A stretch of 64,000 nucleotides of DNA from Oenococcus sicerae (GTDB lineage: Bacteria > Bacillota > Bacilli > Lactobacillales > Lactobacillaceae): NCBI RefSeq assembly GCF_004102045.2, contig NZ_CP029684.2, positions 1,240,001-1,304,000 on the forward strand, written 5' to 3'. Numbering within the stretch: the stretch's first letter is position 1; every line of letters begins with the position of its first letter. Under the pieces are notes generated by a model, which was not told the origin of the DNA, ran no database searches, and saw only the letters and a list, made by a program, of their open reading frames with translations. The position numbers were made by a program, and so were the translations under genes. Of this stretch, positions 17,785 through 27,996 are shown one piece after another.

Positions 17785-19620
17785 ATGGTAAAAACGAGAG
17801 AAGATATTAGAAATATTGCAATTATTGCTCATGTTGATCATGGCAAGACAACCTTAGTCAATGAGATGCTGAAGCAATCAGACACTTTTGATTCGCATAC
17901 GCAAATCGCAGACCGCGCGATGGATACAAATCCAATTGAAAAAGAACGTGGTATCACTATCTTGTCAAAAACGACTGCTATTAAGGTCGGCGACAAACAG
18001 ATCAATATCGTCGATACGCCGGGACATGCTGATTTTGGTGGCGAAGTTGAACGTATCATGACGATGGTCGATGGTGTGCTTTTAGTTGTCGATGCCTTTG
18101 AAGGCACAATGCCGCAGACTCGTTTTGTTTTGAAAAAAGCTTTCGAACAGCATTTGACCCCTATTGTGATCATTAACAAAGTTGATCGTCCTGGCGCACG
18201 TCCTAAGGAAGTGGTCGACGAAGTTTTGGATCTGTTTATCGAATTGGGTGCTGACGATGAAATGTTGGATTTTCCAGTCATTTATGCTTCTGCGATGAAT
18301 GGTACCAGTAGTTATTCACCTGAGATCAGTCAACAAGAACATACGATGAAACCAATTTTTGACACTGTTTTTAAGACGATTCCAGCGCCTATCGATAATT
18401 CGGATGAACCAATGCAGTTTCAGGTTGCGATGCTCGACTATAACGAGTTCGTTGGTCGAATTGGCATTGGTCGTGTTGTTCGCGGCAAGATTGCAGTTGG
18501 CGATAATGTCACAGTTTTGAAACTTGACGGCACGCATAAAGATTTCCGTGTTACTAAGTTAATGGGCTTTTTGGGTCTAAAGCGAATTGATATTAATCAA
18601 GCTGAGGCTGGTGACCTGATCGCTGTGTCGGGCATGGAAGAAATCAATGTTGGTGAAACAGTTGCTGCTTCAAGTACTCCTGAAGCCTTGCCATTACTGA
18701 GAATTGATCCGCCTACCTTACAGATGACTTTCAGAACTAATGATTCGCCTTTTGCTGGACGCGAAGGTAAATTCGTTACTGCTCGTCAACTAGGAGACCG
18801 TTTAAAACAGGAATTGCACACAGATGTTTCTTTGCGTGTTCTTGACACAGATACGCCTGGCGTTTGGACTGTTTCTGGACGTGGCGAACTGCATCTTTCG
18901 ATTTTGATCGAGACTTTGCGTCGTGAAGGCTTCGAACTTCAAGCTGGTCGTCCAAAAGTTATTTATCGTGAAATTGATGGCAAACGTTCTGAGCCTTTCG
19001 AGGATGTCCAAATCGATACACCAGAAGAATATACCGGTTCTATCATTCAGGCTTTGTCCGAACGTAAAGGCGAACTTTTGAATATGGATCCTCAAGGCAA
19101 CGGTCAGACTCGTTTACATTTCGTTGCACCATCTCGCGGTTTGATTGGTTATTCTAGCGAATTTTTGAGTTCCACTCGTGGCTATGGTATTTATAACCAT
19201 ACTTTCTTGGATTATCGCCCTGTTATAGGTGGATGGAATCCTGGTCGCCGTAATGGTACTCTTGTTGCGATCGCACAAGGAACTGTGACGACCTATGCTA
19301 TTATGCAGATCGAGGATCGCGGTACCGTTTTTGTTGATCCAGGAACAGAAGTCTATGAAGGCATGATCGTTGGTTCTAATTCTCGCGAAAATGACATTTC
19401 AGTCAACATTACGAGAATGAAGGCTCAAAGTAACGTCCGCTCTTCAAATAAGGACACAACCTCAATTATTAAGACGCCAATGCATCTGACTCTTGAAGAA
19501 TCAATTGAGTTTTTAAATGATGATGAATTGGTTGAAGTGACACCAGAAAATACGCGTTTGAGAAAAATTATTCTGCAGACCAGTCAACGTGAAAAGGTTG
19601 GCCGCCATCGCTCAAACTAA
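17785..19620 (+). CDS. typA: Ribosome-associated GTPase TypA/BipA
   Basis: Translational GTPase of the EF-G family needed for growth at low temperature and stress. G1 AHVDHGKTT, switch region [28 protein letters not shown] and SA..NG motifs are present, followed by the EF-G-like domains and the BipA-specific C terminus. 611 residues, full length. Ribosome site AAAGGAA before ATG 17785. Followed by its own terminator. Confidence 0.97.
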   Translation: MVKTREDIRNIAIIAHVDHGKTTLVNEMLKQSDTFDSHTQIADRAMDTNPIEKERGITILSKTTAIKVGDKQINIVDTPGHADFGGEVERIMTMVDGVLLVVDAFEGTMPQTRFVLKKAFEQHLTPIVIINKVDRPGARPKEVVDEVLDLFIELGADDEMLDFPVIYASAMNGTSSYSPEISQQEHTMKPIFDTVFKTIPAPIDNSDEPMQFQVAMLDYNEFVGRIGIGRVVRGKIAVGDNVTVLKLDGTHKDFRVTKLMGFLGLKRIDINQAEAGDLIAVSGMEEINVGETVAASSTPEALPLLRIDPPTLQMTFRTNDSPFAGREGKFVTARQLGDRLKQELHTDVSLRVLDTDTPGVWTVSGRGELHLSILIETLRREGFELQAGRPKVIYREIDGKRSEPFEDVQIDTPEEYTGSIIQALSERKGELLNMDPQGNGQTRLHFVAPSRGLIGYSSEFLSSTRGYGIYNHTFLDYRPVIGGWNPGRRNGTLVAIAQGTVTTYAIMQIEDRGTVFVDPGTEVYEGMIVGSNSRENDISVNITRMKAQSNVRSSNKDTTSIIKTPMHLTLEESIEFLNDDELVEVTPENTRLRKIILQTSQREKVGRHRSN

Positions 19621-19639
19621 TAAAAAATATTTTTGATTT

Positions 19640-19678
19640 AAAACCCTGAAATGTGATTGACCAGTTTCGGGGTTTTAT
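19640..19678 (+). terminator. Terminator after typA
   Basis: AAAACCCTGAAA/TTTCGGGGTTTT stem (one wobble) with a 13-base loop. Confidence 0.87.
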
Positions 19679-19786
19679 TTTGATGTTTTTTCAAAAATTT
19701 ATATTGGTCGATATTAGAATTAGCCTATGCTTAAATCATTGACCATTAAAAGTAATAAAATTATTTTTTAAAAGGAAGTCCGACCG

Positions 19787-20818
19787 ATGGTTAGCATTAA
19801 AGAAATCTCACAAATTGTTGGCCTCAGTCCGACAACAGTCTCCAACGTCGTTCATGGTAAAAAGAGCAAGGTCTCCGAAATTAATTATCGTAAAATTCAA
19901 GCAGCCTTGAAAGAACATAATTATGTTTCTAATATGGGTGGTCGAATTTTGGGTCGACATGGTTCAAAAATCATTGGTGTTATTTTGAGTTATTCACGCA
20001 GATCTGAAATCAATGTTTTTTCAGATCCTTTTTATGATCAAATCATTGGTTCTTTAGAAGAAGAAATTCGAAAACGCGGTTATTTCATGATGCTTTACAC
20101 TTCTGGCAGTGTCAACGAGAGTCTCCAATTCGTTTCGGCTTGGAATATTGAAGGCTTGATTATTTTAGGTGCTTTGCCGGATGATGCGGGTAAATTGATC
20201 CAGGAAAGAAAAACGCCGCTCGCTTTTATTGATACTTACATTGACAAAAAATTTGAAACAGCAGATTTTATCAATATCGGCTTGAAGGATTTTGAGGGCG
20301 GCTATCAAATTACGAAGTATTTGCTGAGCTTAGGACACCGCAAAATTGGTTTTTGTGCTGATGGTGTGCGGCTTTTTGGTGTGGATTATGAACGTTTTGC
20401 TGGGTTTAAACAGGCTCTGCAGGAGGCTGGCAGCCAGTTTGATTCTAATGATTTTTTTGGTTTAGATTATCAGCTTGAACCGCGTCATGCGTTTTTAAAA
20501 GAATTAGCAAAAGATCAACTGAAAAATTTCACAGCTCTAGTATTCACTTCTGATTATTTGGCCGTTGATGCGATGAATATTTTTCAAGATAATGGTATTC
20601 GTGTGCCGCAGGACTTGTCCGTGACGGGTTTTGACCATAACGTATTTTCCGAACAATGTCGACCTAAACTGACAACAATTGGCCAAAATGTTCGACAAAA
20701 AGCTGTTTTAGCGATTGATCATTTATTTAAGCGTATTAAACACGAGGGCAAGGCTGTGAAAGTCAATCAGCTTTTGGATGTTGAATTGGTAATTCAAGGT
20801 AGCACAAAAAAACGTTAA
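19787..20818 (+). CDS. LacI-family transcriptional regulator
   Basis: N-terminal LacI helix-turn-helix (SIKEISQIVGLSPTTVSNVVHG, residues 2-24 region) followed by a periplasmic-binding-like sensor domain (GVILSYSRR; DPFYDQIIGSLEEE; TGFDHNVFSEQCRPKLTTI near the C terminus). 343 residues. AAGGAAG before ATG 19787. It stands just before a sugar ABC/glucosidase operon that has a LacI-type palindrome in its promoter, so it is very likely the local repressor. The inducer is not known; an alpha-glucoside is plausible from the GH31 enzyme. Confidence 0.92.
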   Translation: MVSIKEISQIVGLSPTTVSNVVHGKKSKVSEINYRKIQAALKEHNYVSNMGGRILGRHGSKIIGVILSYSRRSEINVFSDPFYDQIIGSLEEEIRKRGYFMMLYTSGSVNESLQFVSAWNIEGLIILGALPDDAGKLIQERKTPLAFIDTYIDKKFETADFINIGLKDFEGGYQITKYLLSLGHRKIGFCADGVRLFGVDYERFAGFKQALQEAGSQFDSNDFFGLDYQLEPRHAFLKELAKDQLKNFTALVFTSDYLAVDAMNIFQDNGIRVPQDLSVTGFDHNVFSEQCRPKLTTIGQNVRQKAVLAIDHLFKRIKHEGKAVKVNQLLDVELVIQGSTKKR

Positions 20819-21238
20819 TCGCTTGTTGTTGACTATGATCAAGCTGCGATGATCAGGTCATTGAACTTAGCCTTGAAGATGATATCTGGATATTTATCGC
20901 TTGCCTAAAAGCCTCGCACGATGATTTTAAAACATTTGTGATTTGAGAAAACATTATTTTATTATTGTAAGCGCTTTACTTATATGTTAGTATGAATTTT
21001 GTTGATTAGGTGTTGCGTAACACCTAATTAAAAGAAAGCAGGTGATTTTAAAAGCATTTTACTTTCATTTAGAAATTAAAATGATTGATTCTGAATGTTT
21101 TTGCAAATTTCAGCTAGGTCCAAAATATTAATAAAATGCTTTTTTGATCAGCTGAAATTATTTTGGGAATTTGAATTTTTTGCAAGTTATGATTTTGAAG
21201 ATTGTCATTTTCTGTTAAAGGAAAATGTGGAGGGTTTT
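20819..21238 (+). promoter_or_regulatory. Control region and long leader of the sugar uptake operon
   Basis: No gene in these 420 bases. Promoter TTGTAA (20965-20970), 17-base spacer, TAGTAT (20988-20993). Overlapping the -35 is TGTAAGCGCTTTAC (20966-20979), a cre-like palindrome with two mismatches to the CcpA consensus. At 21005-21028, just after the predicted start, arms ATTAGGTGTT and AACACCTAAT flank GCGT with a central CG, the layout of a LacI-family operator. About 210 bases of AT-rich leader follow. An in-frame ORF extends the binding protein upstream to 21095 but is not coding by appearance. No terminator is evident after the regulator. Confidence 0.75.
21005..21028. promoter_or_regulatory. 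LacI-type operator
   Basis: Ten-base inverted arms ATTAGGTGTT (21005-21014) and AACACCTAAT (21019-21028) around GCGT. Central CG and position just downstream of the -10 argue for repression by the adjacent LacI protein. Confidence 0.75.
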
Positions 21239-22888
21239 ATGAAAAGAATAATTGCGGCAATTTCTGCAGTACTCGTCGTAGTTGGCATATTTTTTGGCTT
21301 TAGAGTGGCCGATAAACCGGCCGCTGGCAAGGATAAAACGACGGTCACGTCTCAGGAACTTAAGCCGTTTAGTAAATATAAAAAAACGGTCACTTATACA
21401 ATTGGTAAGTCGACACCGGGCATTCCTAAATTGCCCAAGGGACAGACTTATGAGAACAATGCCTATACCAAATATTTAAAAAAGACTTTAAATATCCAAA
21501 GCAAGGACAAATTTGAAGCTGAAACTGGTGATGCCTATGATCGAAAAGTTTCGATGGCGGTTGCTTCTGGGGACTTGCCGGATATTATGTCAGTTAATAT
21601 TGATACCTTGAGAACCCTAGTTGCCAGTGGCGAAATTCAGGATTTGAGTAAGGTTTACAAAAGTAGTACTTCGAAATTCGTTAAAGAAAAATATAATTCA
21701 TACAATGGCCGCGCTTTAAAGGAAGCCACTTTTAATGGCAAACTAATGGCGATACCTTCAACGCAAAATGCTACGGCACCGACAATGCTGTGGATTCGTC
21801 AAGATTGGTTGGACAAACTAGGATTGAAAGCGCCAAAAACAGTCGCTGAATTGCAAAAAGTTTTGACTGCTTTTGTTGAAAAAGATCCAGGAAATAACGG
21901 TAAAGGAAAGACGATCGGTCTGGCTCTTTCTAAATCTGTTGGCGGCATGTATGGGTCGCTTTTCGTAGCAGATAATATTTTCGCAACATACAATTCTTAT
22001 CCGCGTCAGTGGATCAGGCAAAATGGCAAGGTCGTTTATGGATCAACGACCAATCAAACAAAACAAGCCCTTGGTCTATTGGCAAGTTGGTATAAAAAGG
22101 GATTGATCGATCCACAAATGGCTGTTCGCGACAGCATTGAATCATTGATTATTAGTGGTAAAGCCGGTGCTTTCTTCGGGCCTTGGTGGTCAGGTGATTA
22201 TCCGTTGAACAGTGCCAAACAAAAAGATCCAAAAGCTGATTGGAAACCTTATATGATTTCTAAAAATGGCGACGGTAAAATCAGTGCTTATACTCAGGAT
22301 CCCGATTCAGAGTTTTACGTTGTTAAAAAAGGATATGCACATCCTGAATTGCTGCCTAAACTTGTCAGTGCTTTGAATGACAGACTGGTTCGTAAAGATA
22401 AGAATTACAAACCAGTTGTTGATTTTGTACAAAACGGTTATGACGGCGGCAAACCGCTTGATGTAATGGTCAATTTCAATAATGCAACGGTACAGATGTA
22501 CAAAGATCTGCAGGCGACGGTCGATGGTAAGAAGAATCCTAGCAGCCTTTCGCTAGATGATTCAACTTCGTATAAAAATATCAAAGATTATCTCAAAGAT
22601 CCAAAAAATGCCAATGCGAACGCATGGAGCGGCTACACTTCCAGAATGCTGGGCGCTAAATTAATGGCCACAACCAAAGTTAAATCAGTTAATCCGGTTT
22701 ACTTCGGACAGACCAAGAGTATGAAGTTGAAGTGGACTAATTTGGGAACCTTGGAAGATGAGACATTCTTGAAGATCGTGACTGGGGAAGAAAGCATTAA
22801 TAAATTCAGTAAATTTGTTCACCAATGGAATCAGCAAGGTGGTGCGCAAATCACAAAAGAAGTTTCAACAGCAGTTGGTAAAAAATAA
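21239..22888 (+). CDS. Extracellular sugar-binding protein of an LplA/YtcQ-type ABC importer
   Basis: 549-residue family-1 solute-binding protein. N terminus has a hydrophobic segment (residues about 3-23) but no cysteine lipobox, so it is either an uncleaved membrane anchor or a secreted protein; Gram-positive homologues are normally lipoproteins. Mature-region landmarks: GDLPDIMSVN, TMLWIRQDWLDKLGLKAPKTVAEL, GAFFGPWWSGDYPL. ATG 21239 is preceded by GGAGGG. First gene of the operon, followed by a 10-bp hairpin and two permeases. No ATPase is encoded here, so a shared MsmX-like ATPase must serve it. Confidence 0.88.
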   Translation: MKRIIAAISAVLVVVGIFFGFRVADKPAAGKDKTTVTSQELKPFSKYKKTVTYTIGKSTPGIPKLPKGQTYENNAYTKYLKKTLNIQSKDKFEAETGDAYDRKVSMAVASGDLPDIMSVNIDTLRTLVASGEIQDLSKVYKSSTSKFVKEKYNSYNGRALKEATFNGKLMAIPSTQNATAPTMLWIRQDWLDKLGLKAPKTVAELQKVLTAFVEKDPGNNGKGKTIGLALSKSVGGMYGSLFVADNIFATYNSYPRQWIRQNGKVVYGSTTNQTKQALGLLASWYKKGLIDPQMAVRDSIESLIISGKAGAFFGPWWSGDYPLNSAKQKDPKADWKPYMISKNGDGKISAYTQDPDSEFYVVKKGYAHPELLPKLVSALNDRLVRKDKNYKPVVDFVQNGYDGGKPLDVMVNFNNATVQMYKDLQATVDGKKNPSSLSLDDSTSYKNIKDYLKDPKNANANAWSGYTSRMLGAKLMATTKVKSVNPVYFGQTKSMKLKWTNLGTLEDETFLKIVTGEESINKFSKFVHQWNQQGGAQITKEVSTAVGKK

Positions 22889-22900
22889 ATAGTGAAGACA

Positions 22901-22926
22901 ATGGATACGATCAAAGTCGTATCCAT
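22901..22926 (+). repeat. Intercistronic hairpin after the binding-protein gene
   Basis: Perfect 10-bp arms ATGGATACGA and TCGTATCCAT with a six-base loop and no T run. Position between binding protein and permease fits an mRNA-stabilising or partial-attenuation hairpin that keeps the binding protein more abundant. Confidence 0.7.
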
Positions 22927-22961
22927 CTCTTTAACTGGACCGCTTAAAAAGGAGAACTTAA

Positions 22962-23861
22962 ATGGGGAGAAGGAAGCGTCGAACCGGCCAACTTGGCTAT
23001 CATCTCATGATGCTGCCAGGAATGGCTTTTCTGGTTGTTTTCAGCTTTATTCCGATGTTAGGCATTGTCATGGCTTTCGAAAACTATATTCCGACTAAGG
23101 GAATATTTGGATCGCCATGGGTCGGGCTGGATAATTTTCAATACATGATACAAATCCCTGATAGTTGGGATATCCTGCGTAATACTTTGATAATCGCAAT
23201 AGGAAAAATATTTTTCGGTACGCTGGTTCCGATCATATTTGCACTGTTGCTAAATGAGATCAGATTAAAATGGGCTAAAAAAACGATCCAAACAATTGTT
23301 TATCTACCAAATTTCTTGTCATGGGCAGTTGTTGCGGCAATTGTGATCAATGTTTTTGATTATAGTGGTCCGATCAACAATATTCTGCAAGGACTAGGTC
23401 TGCATCCGATTATGTTTTTAGCCAGTAACCAGTGGTTTAGAAAAGTCATGATCGGCACAGATGTTTGGAAAAACTTCGGATATGGGGCCATCGTTTATCT
23501 AGCTGCCTTAACAGGCATTGATCCGGGTCTTTATGAAGCAGCTTCAATGGATGGTGCAAATCGTTTTAAACAATTACTTCATGTGACATTGCCAGGGATC
23601 TTGCCGACTGTCATGCTGATTTCAGCGTTGAACTTGGGCAGCATTCTTAATGCTGGTTTTGATCAGATTTATGCCTTATATAACCCAATTGTTTATGAAA
23701 CGGGCGATGTCATCGATACTTATGTTTATCGTGTTGGATTATTAGGTCAACAATATAGTTTTGCAACCGCGATCGGCTTGCTGAAATCGGTAGTGTCTTT
23801 CGCGCTATTGATCTCAGCAAACAAGCTATCGATCAAATTCGCAAATATGAGGATCTTTTAA
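22962..23861 (+). CDS. Sugar ABC transporter permease (LplB-like)
   Basis: Inner-membrane subunit with about six helices and the EAA loop motif YEAASMDGANRFKQLLHVTLPGI (residues about 186-208) that contacts the ATPase. 299 residues, as for LplB/YtcP-type permeases. Ribosome site AAAGGAG before ATG 22962. Pairs with the next gene. Confidence 0.92.
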   Translation: MGRRKRRTGQLGYHLMMLPGMAFLVVFSFIPMLGIVMAFENYIPTKGIFGSPWVGLDNFQYMIQIPDSWDILRNTLIIAIGKIFFGTLVPIIFALLLNEIRLKWAKKTIQTIVYLPNFLSWAVVAAIVINVFDYSGPINNILQGLGLHPIMFLASNQWFRKVMIGTDVWKNFGYGAIVYLAALTGIDPGLYEAASMDGANRFKQLLHVTLPGILPTVMLISALNLGSILNAGFDQIYALYNPIVYETGDVIDTYVYRVGLLGQQYSFATAIGLLKSVVSFALLISANKLSIKFANMRIF

Positions 23862-23873
23862 GGGAGATAGAAC

Positions 23874-24755
23874 ATGATAAGATCAAAATCTTTTGCAAGT
23901 CGTTTATCAGATGCTATTATTTGGATCATTTTGTTGATTATGACAGCACTTTGTTTTTTTCCATTGCTAAATATGGTATCGATATCCTTTAGTGGTAGCA
24001 CAGCGGCTCAAGCTAATCAGGTCGGTCTTTGGCCGGTTGACTTTAATCTTGAGTCCTATAGCATGCTGTTTAAAGATAGCCAGTTTTGGCATGCTTTTCT
24101 TGTGTCAATAGAAAGAGTCATTTTGGGAACAGGATTAAATATGATTCTCTCAGTCTTGTTGGCATATCCCTTGTCTAAAAGCAAAAGTCAGTTTTCAGCT
24201 CGCAATATTTATATGAATATCATGATTTTTGCGATGCTGTTTTCAGGCGGCATGATCCCGCTTTTTCTGGTTGTTAAAGGGTTGGGTTTAATGAATACGA
24301 TTTGGGCACTGGTCTTGCCAGGCGCTGTTCCAATTTTTAACGTTATTTTGTTAATGAACTTCTTTAAGAGTATTCCTGATTCGCTCGAAGAGGCTGCCAT
24401 GATGGACGGTGCTTCAAAACCAACGATTTTATTTAAGATTTATTTGCCGATCTCACTACCGGCACTGGCTACGATCAGTTTATTTGCCATTGTTGGTCAT
24501 TGGAATGATTACTTTAGCGGTCTGCTTTATATGAATAGTGCGGCCAATTATCCTTTAGCCACGTATATTCAGCAATTAAATGTTGATATGTCTAAGATTA
24601 CAGATCCATCACAGCTTAAAGCGCTAGCTTCGGTTTCAGATAAAACATTAAATGCAGCTAAAATCGTTGTTTCAATCGTGCCGGTATTAATGATTTATCC
24701 GTTTTTACAAAAATACTTTACTTCGGGACTGGTGATCGGTTCTGTCAAAGGCTAA
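23874..24755 (+). CDS. Sugar ABC transporter permease (LplC/YtcP-like)
   Basis: Second membrane subunit, 293 residues, with six helices and EAA motif LEEAAMMDGASKPTILFKIYLPI near residue 173. Twelve bases after the previous gene with an AGGGAG ribosome site. C terminus ends GLVIGSVKG, usual for this family. Confidence 0.92.
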   Translation: MIRSKSFASRLSDAIIWIILLIMTALCFFPLLNMVSISFSGSTAAQANQVGLWPVDFNLESYSMLFKDSQFWHAFLVSIERVILGTGLNMILSVLLAYPLSKSKSQFSARNIYMNIMIFAMLFSGGMIPLFLVVKGLGLMNTIWALVLPGAVPIFNVILLMNFFKSIPDSLEEAAMMDGASKPTILFKIYLPISLPALATISLFAIVGHWNDYFSGLLYMNSAANYPLATYIQQLNVDMSKITDPSQLKALASVSDKTLNAAKIVVSIVPVLMIYPFLQKYFTSGLVIGSVKG

Positions 24756-24792
24756 TGGCACGAAATGAGTGCAGGGGAAGAGGACAGCAAAA

Positions 24793-25518
24793 ATGAATTG
24801 GGTCAAATTTAGTGAACGGGTAGTCAAATGGTTGACACCGATATTATTATTAACGGCTATTTGGTGGCTGTTTAATTTGCCTGATGTGTTCTTGGCTCTG
24901 ATGATTTTTACAGCGCATCGTGTTGATTCGATTCGTATTGCAGTTCTCACGATGATTGTTTTAATGCCTTTTGTGACCATACCGGCCACGACAGACGTTC
25001 TAGCAGTGGCTAGAAAATATGAAAGCAGTAGTGATGCTTTTTCTTTTTTTAAATTCTTTTTAAAATATTATCGCAGGGATTATCTTAAAAGCATGACACT
25101 GGGCCTCATTAACACACTAGTGCTGGCCATTTTCTATATTTCTCTGCAATATTATGCCTCTCTGTCAACGATCATAGCTATACTCTTCTATCTGCTTTTA
25201 TTTTTAATACCATTCTATTTCCTAGTACTGTACAGCTTTTTGGTAGATCAGGAATTGAAAGTGAAAACTTATTTTTCAAACAGCTTATTTCTATTCATTA
25301 TTCATCCAGTCAACATGCTAACGATGATTGTCAATATTACTGTGATCGCGCTACTTTTTTGGGTCATTTTCAAACCTTTGCTGGTCATTCTTTTTCCAGG
25401 ATTGTGTGCATTGATCGTAATGCGCTATTTTAAAAAAAGTATTGACAAAGAAATTGAAAATAAGAATAAGCAAGCTGCAGCTGACAATAATAGCGATAAG
25501 CAGCAAATCAAGAACTAA
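24793..25518 (+). CDS. DUF624 (YesL-like) membrane protein
   Basis: 241 residues with about five membrane helices and the N-terminal pattern of YesL proteins (MNWVKFSERVVKWLTPILLL). The family is found in operons with LplABC-type importers, as here, but its role is unknown. ATG 24793 has AGAGGA upstream; a GTG at 24769 is also open but less likely. Confidence 0.8.
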   Translation: MNWVKFSERVVKWLTPILLLTAIWWLFNLPDVFLALMIFTAHRVDSIRIAVLTMIVLMPFVTIPATTDVLAVARKYESSSDAFSFFKFFLKYYRRDYLKSMTLGLINTLVLAIFYISLQYYASLSTIIAILFYLLLFLIPFYFLVLYSFLVDQELKVKTYFSNSLFLFIIHPVNMLTMIVNITVIALLFWVIFKPLLVILFPGLCALIVMRYFKKSIDKEIENKNKQAAADNNSDKQQIKN

Positions 25519-25558
25519 AATTTAATCAATACAGAAATAAATCTCTAAAGGAATAGGA

Positions 25559-27946
25559 ATGCTCGGAAAAATAAAATCTTACACAAAAAAAGATAATCTC
25601 CTTTCGATCGAATTTGAGAATGGAACGGCCTCGGTTACGGTAGTAACAGCTACGATCATCAACTTTTTCTCCCCACATTTGGCACAGCGCCGTGTCTCCA
25701 AAGCGATAGAAAATTTGCAAACATCATCAACACCATTTTCAATTGATGCCGATGCTGATCAGTTGACAATTCGGACGAAAAAATTGAAAATCCTTATCTC
25801 TACAGATTTTAAAACGGATATTTATGATACGCTGGGAAATCCGCTTTGCGAGGATTATCGTGGCGATGGTCAGCCTTTTGTGAGAAGGGGATCCAGCGCA
25901 CAGCTTGAAATCGCCAGTCAAGAAGGGCATAAAATTGATGAACAGGCCAGTGGTGAAAAAATAAAAATCTTTAAAAAAATGGCTGAAAATACTTATTTTT
26001 ATGGCTTAGGCGACAAGACGGGTCACTTAAATAAGAAAGACTATCACTATCGAATGTGGAATACGGACAATCCTAATCCACACGTTGAAAGTTTTGAAGC
26101 TATGTATAAAACGATCCCGTTTTTCATTGCGCTAAGGTCTCAACAAGCCTTCGGCATTTTCTTTGATAACAGTTTTGAATCTACCTTCGATTTCGGCAAG
26201 GAAAACAGCGACTATTACGCCTTTTCGGCTAAAGATGGCGATTTGGATTATTACTTTATTTATGGTCCTTCAATGAAAACTGTCATTGGCGGCTATACTT
26301 ATTTAACCGGCAGAACACCCTTACCGCAGTTATGGACATTGGGTTATCAGCAATCACGCTGGGCTTACACGCCAGAAAACAGGCTGCATGAGATCGCTGA
26401 TACTTTCAGACAAAAGGATATTCCTTGCGATGTTATTCATTTAGACATTGATTATATGGATGGTTATCGTGTTTTCACCTGGGATAAGAAAAAGTTTGCC
26501 GATCCGACGAGGACTTTGACTGACTTGCGCAAGCAAGGTTTTAAAGTTGTCACGATTATTGATCCCGCCGTTAAAAAAGACAAAGGCTATACCATCTATG
26601 ATGAAGGTTTGAAAAACAACTATTTCGCGACTGACAAAGACGGCATTCCTTATGTGAACCAAGTTTGGCCTGGGGATGCCTTATATCCGGATTTTGCGAA
26701 CAAGACTGTCCGTCACTGGTGGTCTAAAAATCAGAAGATCATGACTGATACCGGTGTTTCTGGTATTTGGAACGACATGAACGAACCAGCCAGCTTCAAT
26801 GGGCCGCTGCCTGATGATGTTCATTTCAATAACGATGGTATCAGTGCTGATCATCGTGAGATTCATAATGTTTACGGTCACTACATGTCTAAAGCAACTT
26901 ACGAAGGCTTAAAAGAAGCGACGGGCAAACGGCCTTTTGTTATCACGCGTGCGGCATATGCAGGTACGCAAAAATATGCGACCGTTTGGACGGGAGACAA
27001 TCAAAGCTTGTGGGAACATTTGCGCATGTCTTTACCGATGCTGATGAATCTTGGTTTAAGCGGCATTACTTTTTGCGGAACTGATGTCGGCGGCTTTGGT
27101 TTCGACTGCACTGCTGAACTTTTGTCGCGTTGGGTCCAGGTTGGTGCTTTTACACCATTGTTTAGAAACCATTCCAGCATCTTTACAAGGGATCAAGAGC
27201 CCTGGGCTTTTGATGAACAAACTGAAGCGATCAACCGCAAATATATCAAATTACGTTATCAATTATTGCCTTATCTCTATGATATTTTGCACGAAGAAGA
27301 GTCGAATGGCCTGCCTATGATGCGGCCTTTATTATTGGGTTATCAAAGTGATGAAGCAACTTATGAGATTAATGATGAATTCTTGTGCGGTGATCAAATT
27401 CTTGTTGCACCGATCATTGAACAAGGCTTGACGAGCCGGATGCTTTACCTGCCTAAAGGCGATTACTGGATTGATTATTGGACCAAAGAAGTTTTTGCAG
27501 GCGGCCAATACATTATTAAAAAGGCACCGATCGATGTTTGCCCGATCTTTGTGAGAGAAGGCAGTGTGATCCCGCTTTATCCGGTTCAGAATTATGTTGG
27601 CGAAAAAGATGTCAAACAGTTAACTTTATCCATTTATCCTTTTGTAAGGTCTGGCCAAACAAATTATGAACATTATCAGGATGACGGTGAGAGTTTTAAC
27701 TATCGATCTGGTGTCTATAATTTGTATGATTTTTCCTTGAAGCAGGTAAATGAACATGAATTGAAAATGACATTAAAGCGTCCACATGCCGAATATGATC
27801 ATGCTTATCATTCTTTCAAATTTATACTTAATCGAATTAATGATCCAAAGATCATCGTTGATGGTCAAATCACACCATTTGATGCGGCCGGTGAACAATT
27901 GACTTTTCAGGCTGATGATCCCAAAGAAATTCACATTAGCTATTAA
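25559..27946 (+). CDS. Glycoside hydrolase family 31 alpha-glucosidase
   Basis: Cytosolic retaining alpha-glycosidase of 795 residues with no signal peptide. The nucleophile Asp406 lies in GIWNDMNEP and the acid/base Asp480 in WTGDN; N-terminal beta-sandwich and C-terminal domains are present. Expected to hydrolyse the oligosaccharide imported by the upstream permease; alpha-glucoside is likely, but alpha-xylosides or other GH31 substrates are possible. 40 bases after the DUF624 gene; a strong terminator follows. Confidence 0.93.
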   Translation: MLGKIKSYTKKDNLLSIEFENGTASVTVVTATIINFFSPHLAQRRVSKAIENLQTSSTPFSIDADADQLTIRTKKLKILISTDFKTDIYDTLGNPLCEDYRGDGQPFVRRGSSAQLEIASQEGHKIDEQASGEKIKIFKKMAENTYFYGLGDKTGHLNKKDYHYRMWNTDNPNPHVESFEAMYKTIPFFIALRSQQAFGIFFDNSFESTFDFGKENSDYYAFSAKDGDLDYYFIYGPSMKTVIGGYTYLTGRTPLPQLWTLGYQQSRWAYTPENRLHEIADTFRQKDIPCDVIHLDIDYMDGYRVFTWDKKKFADPTRTLTDLRKQGFKVVTIIDPAVKKDKGYTIYDEGLKNNYFATDKDGIPYVNQVWPGDALYPDFANKTVRHWWSKNQKIMTDTGVSGIWNDMNEPASFNGPLPDDVHFNNDGISADHREIHNVYGHYMSKATYEGLKEATGKRPFVITRAAYAGTQKYATVWTGDNQSLWEHLRMSLPMLMNLGLSGITFCGTDVGGFGFDCTAELLSRWVQVGAFTPLFRNHSSIFTRDQEPWAFDEQTEAINRKYIKLRYQLLPYLYDILHEEESNGLPMMRPLLLGYQSDEATYEINDEFLCGDQILVAPIIEQGLTSRMLYLPKGDYWIDYWTKEVFAGGQYIIKKAPIDVCPIFVREGSVIPLYPVQNYVGEKDVKQLTLSIYPFVRSGQTNYEHYQDDGESFNYRSGVYNLYDFSLKQVNEHELKMTLKRPHAEYDHAYHSFKFILNRINDPKIIVDGQITPFDAAGEQLTFQADDPKEIHISY

Positions 27947-27962
27947 ACAACTTACAAGCAAT

Positions 27963-27996
27963 AAAAAAGCTTCCTCTTTTTTGAGGAAGCTTTTTT
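27963..27996. terminator. Bidirectional terminator
   Basis: AAAAAAGCTTCCTC/GAGGAAGCTTTTTT with a six-base loop, between convergent GH31 and HAD genes. Confidence 0.93.

Noticed and set aside
21095-21238. N-terminal extension of the sugar-binding protein
   Set aside because: Would bury the signal segment; the GGAGGG site supports ATG 21239.
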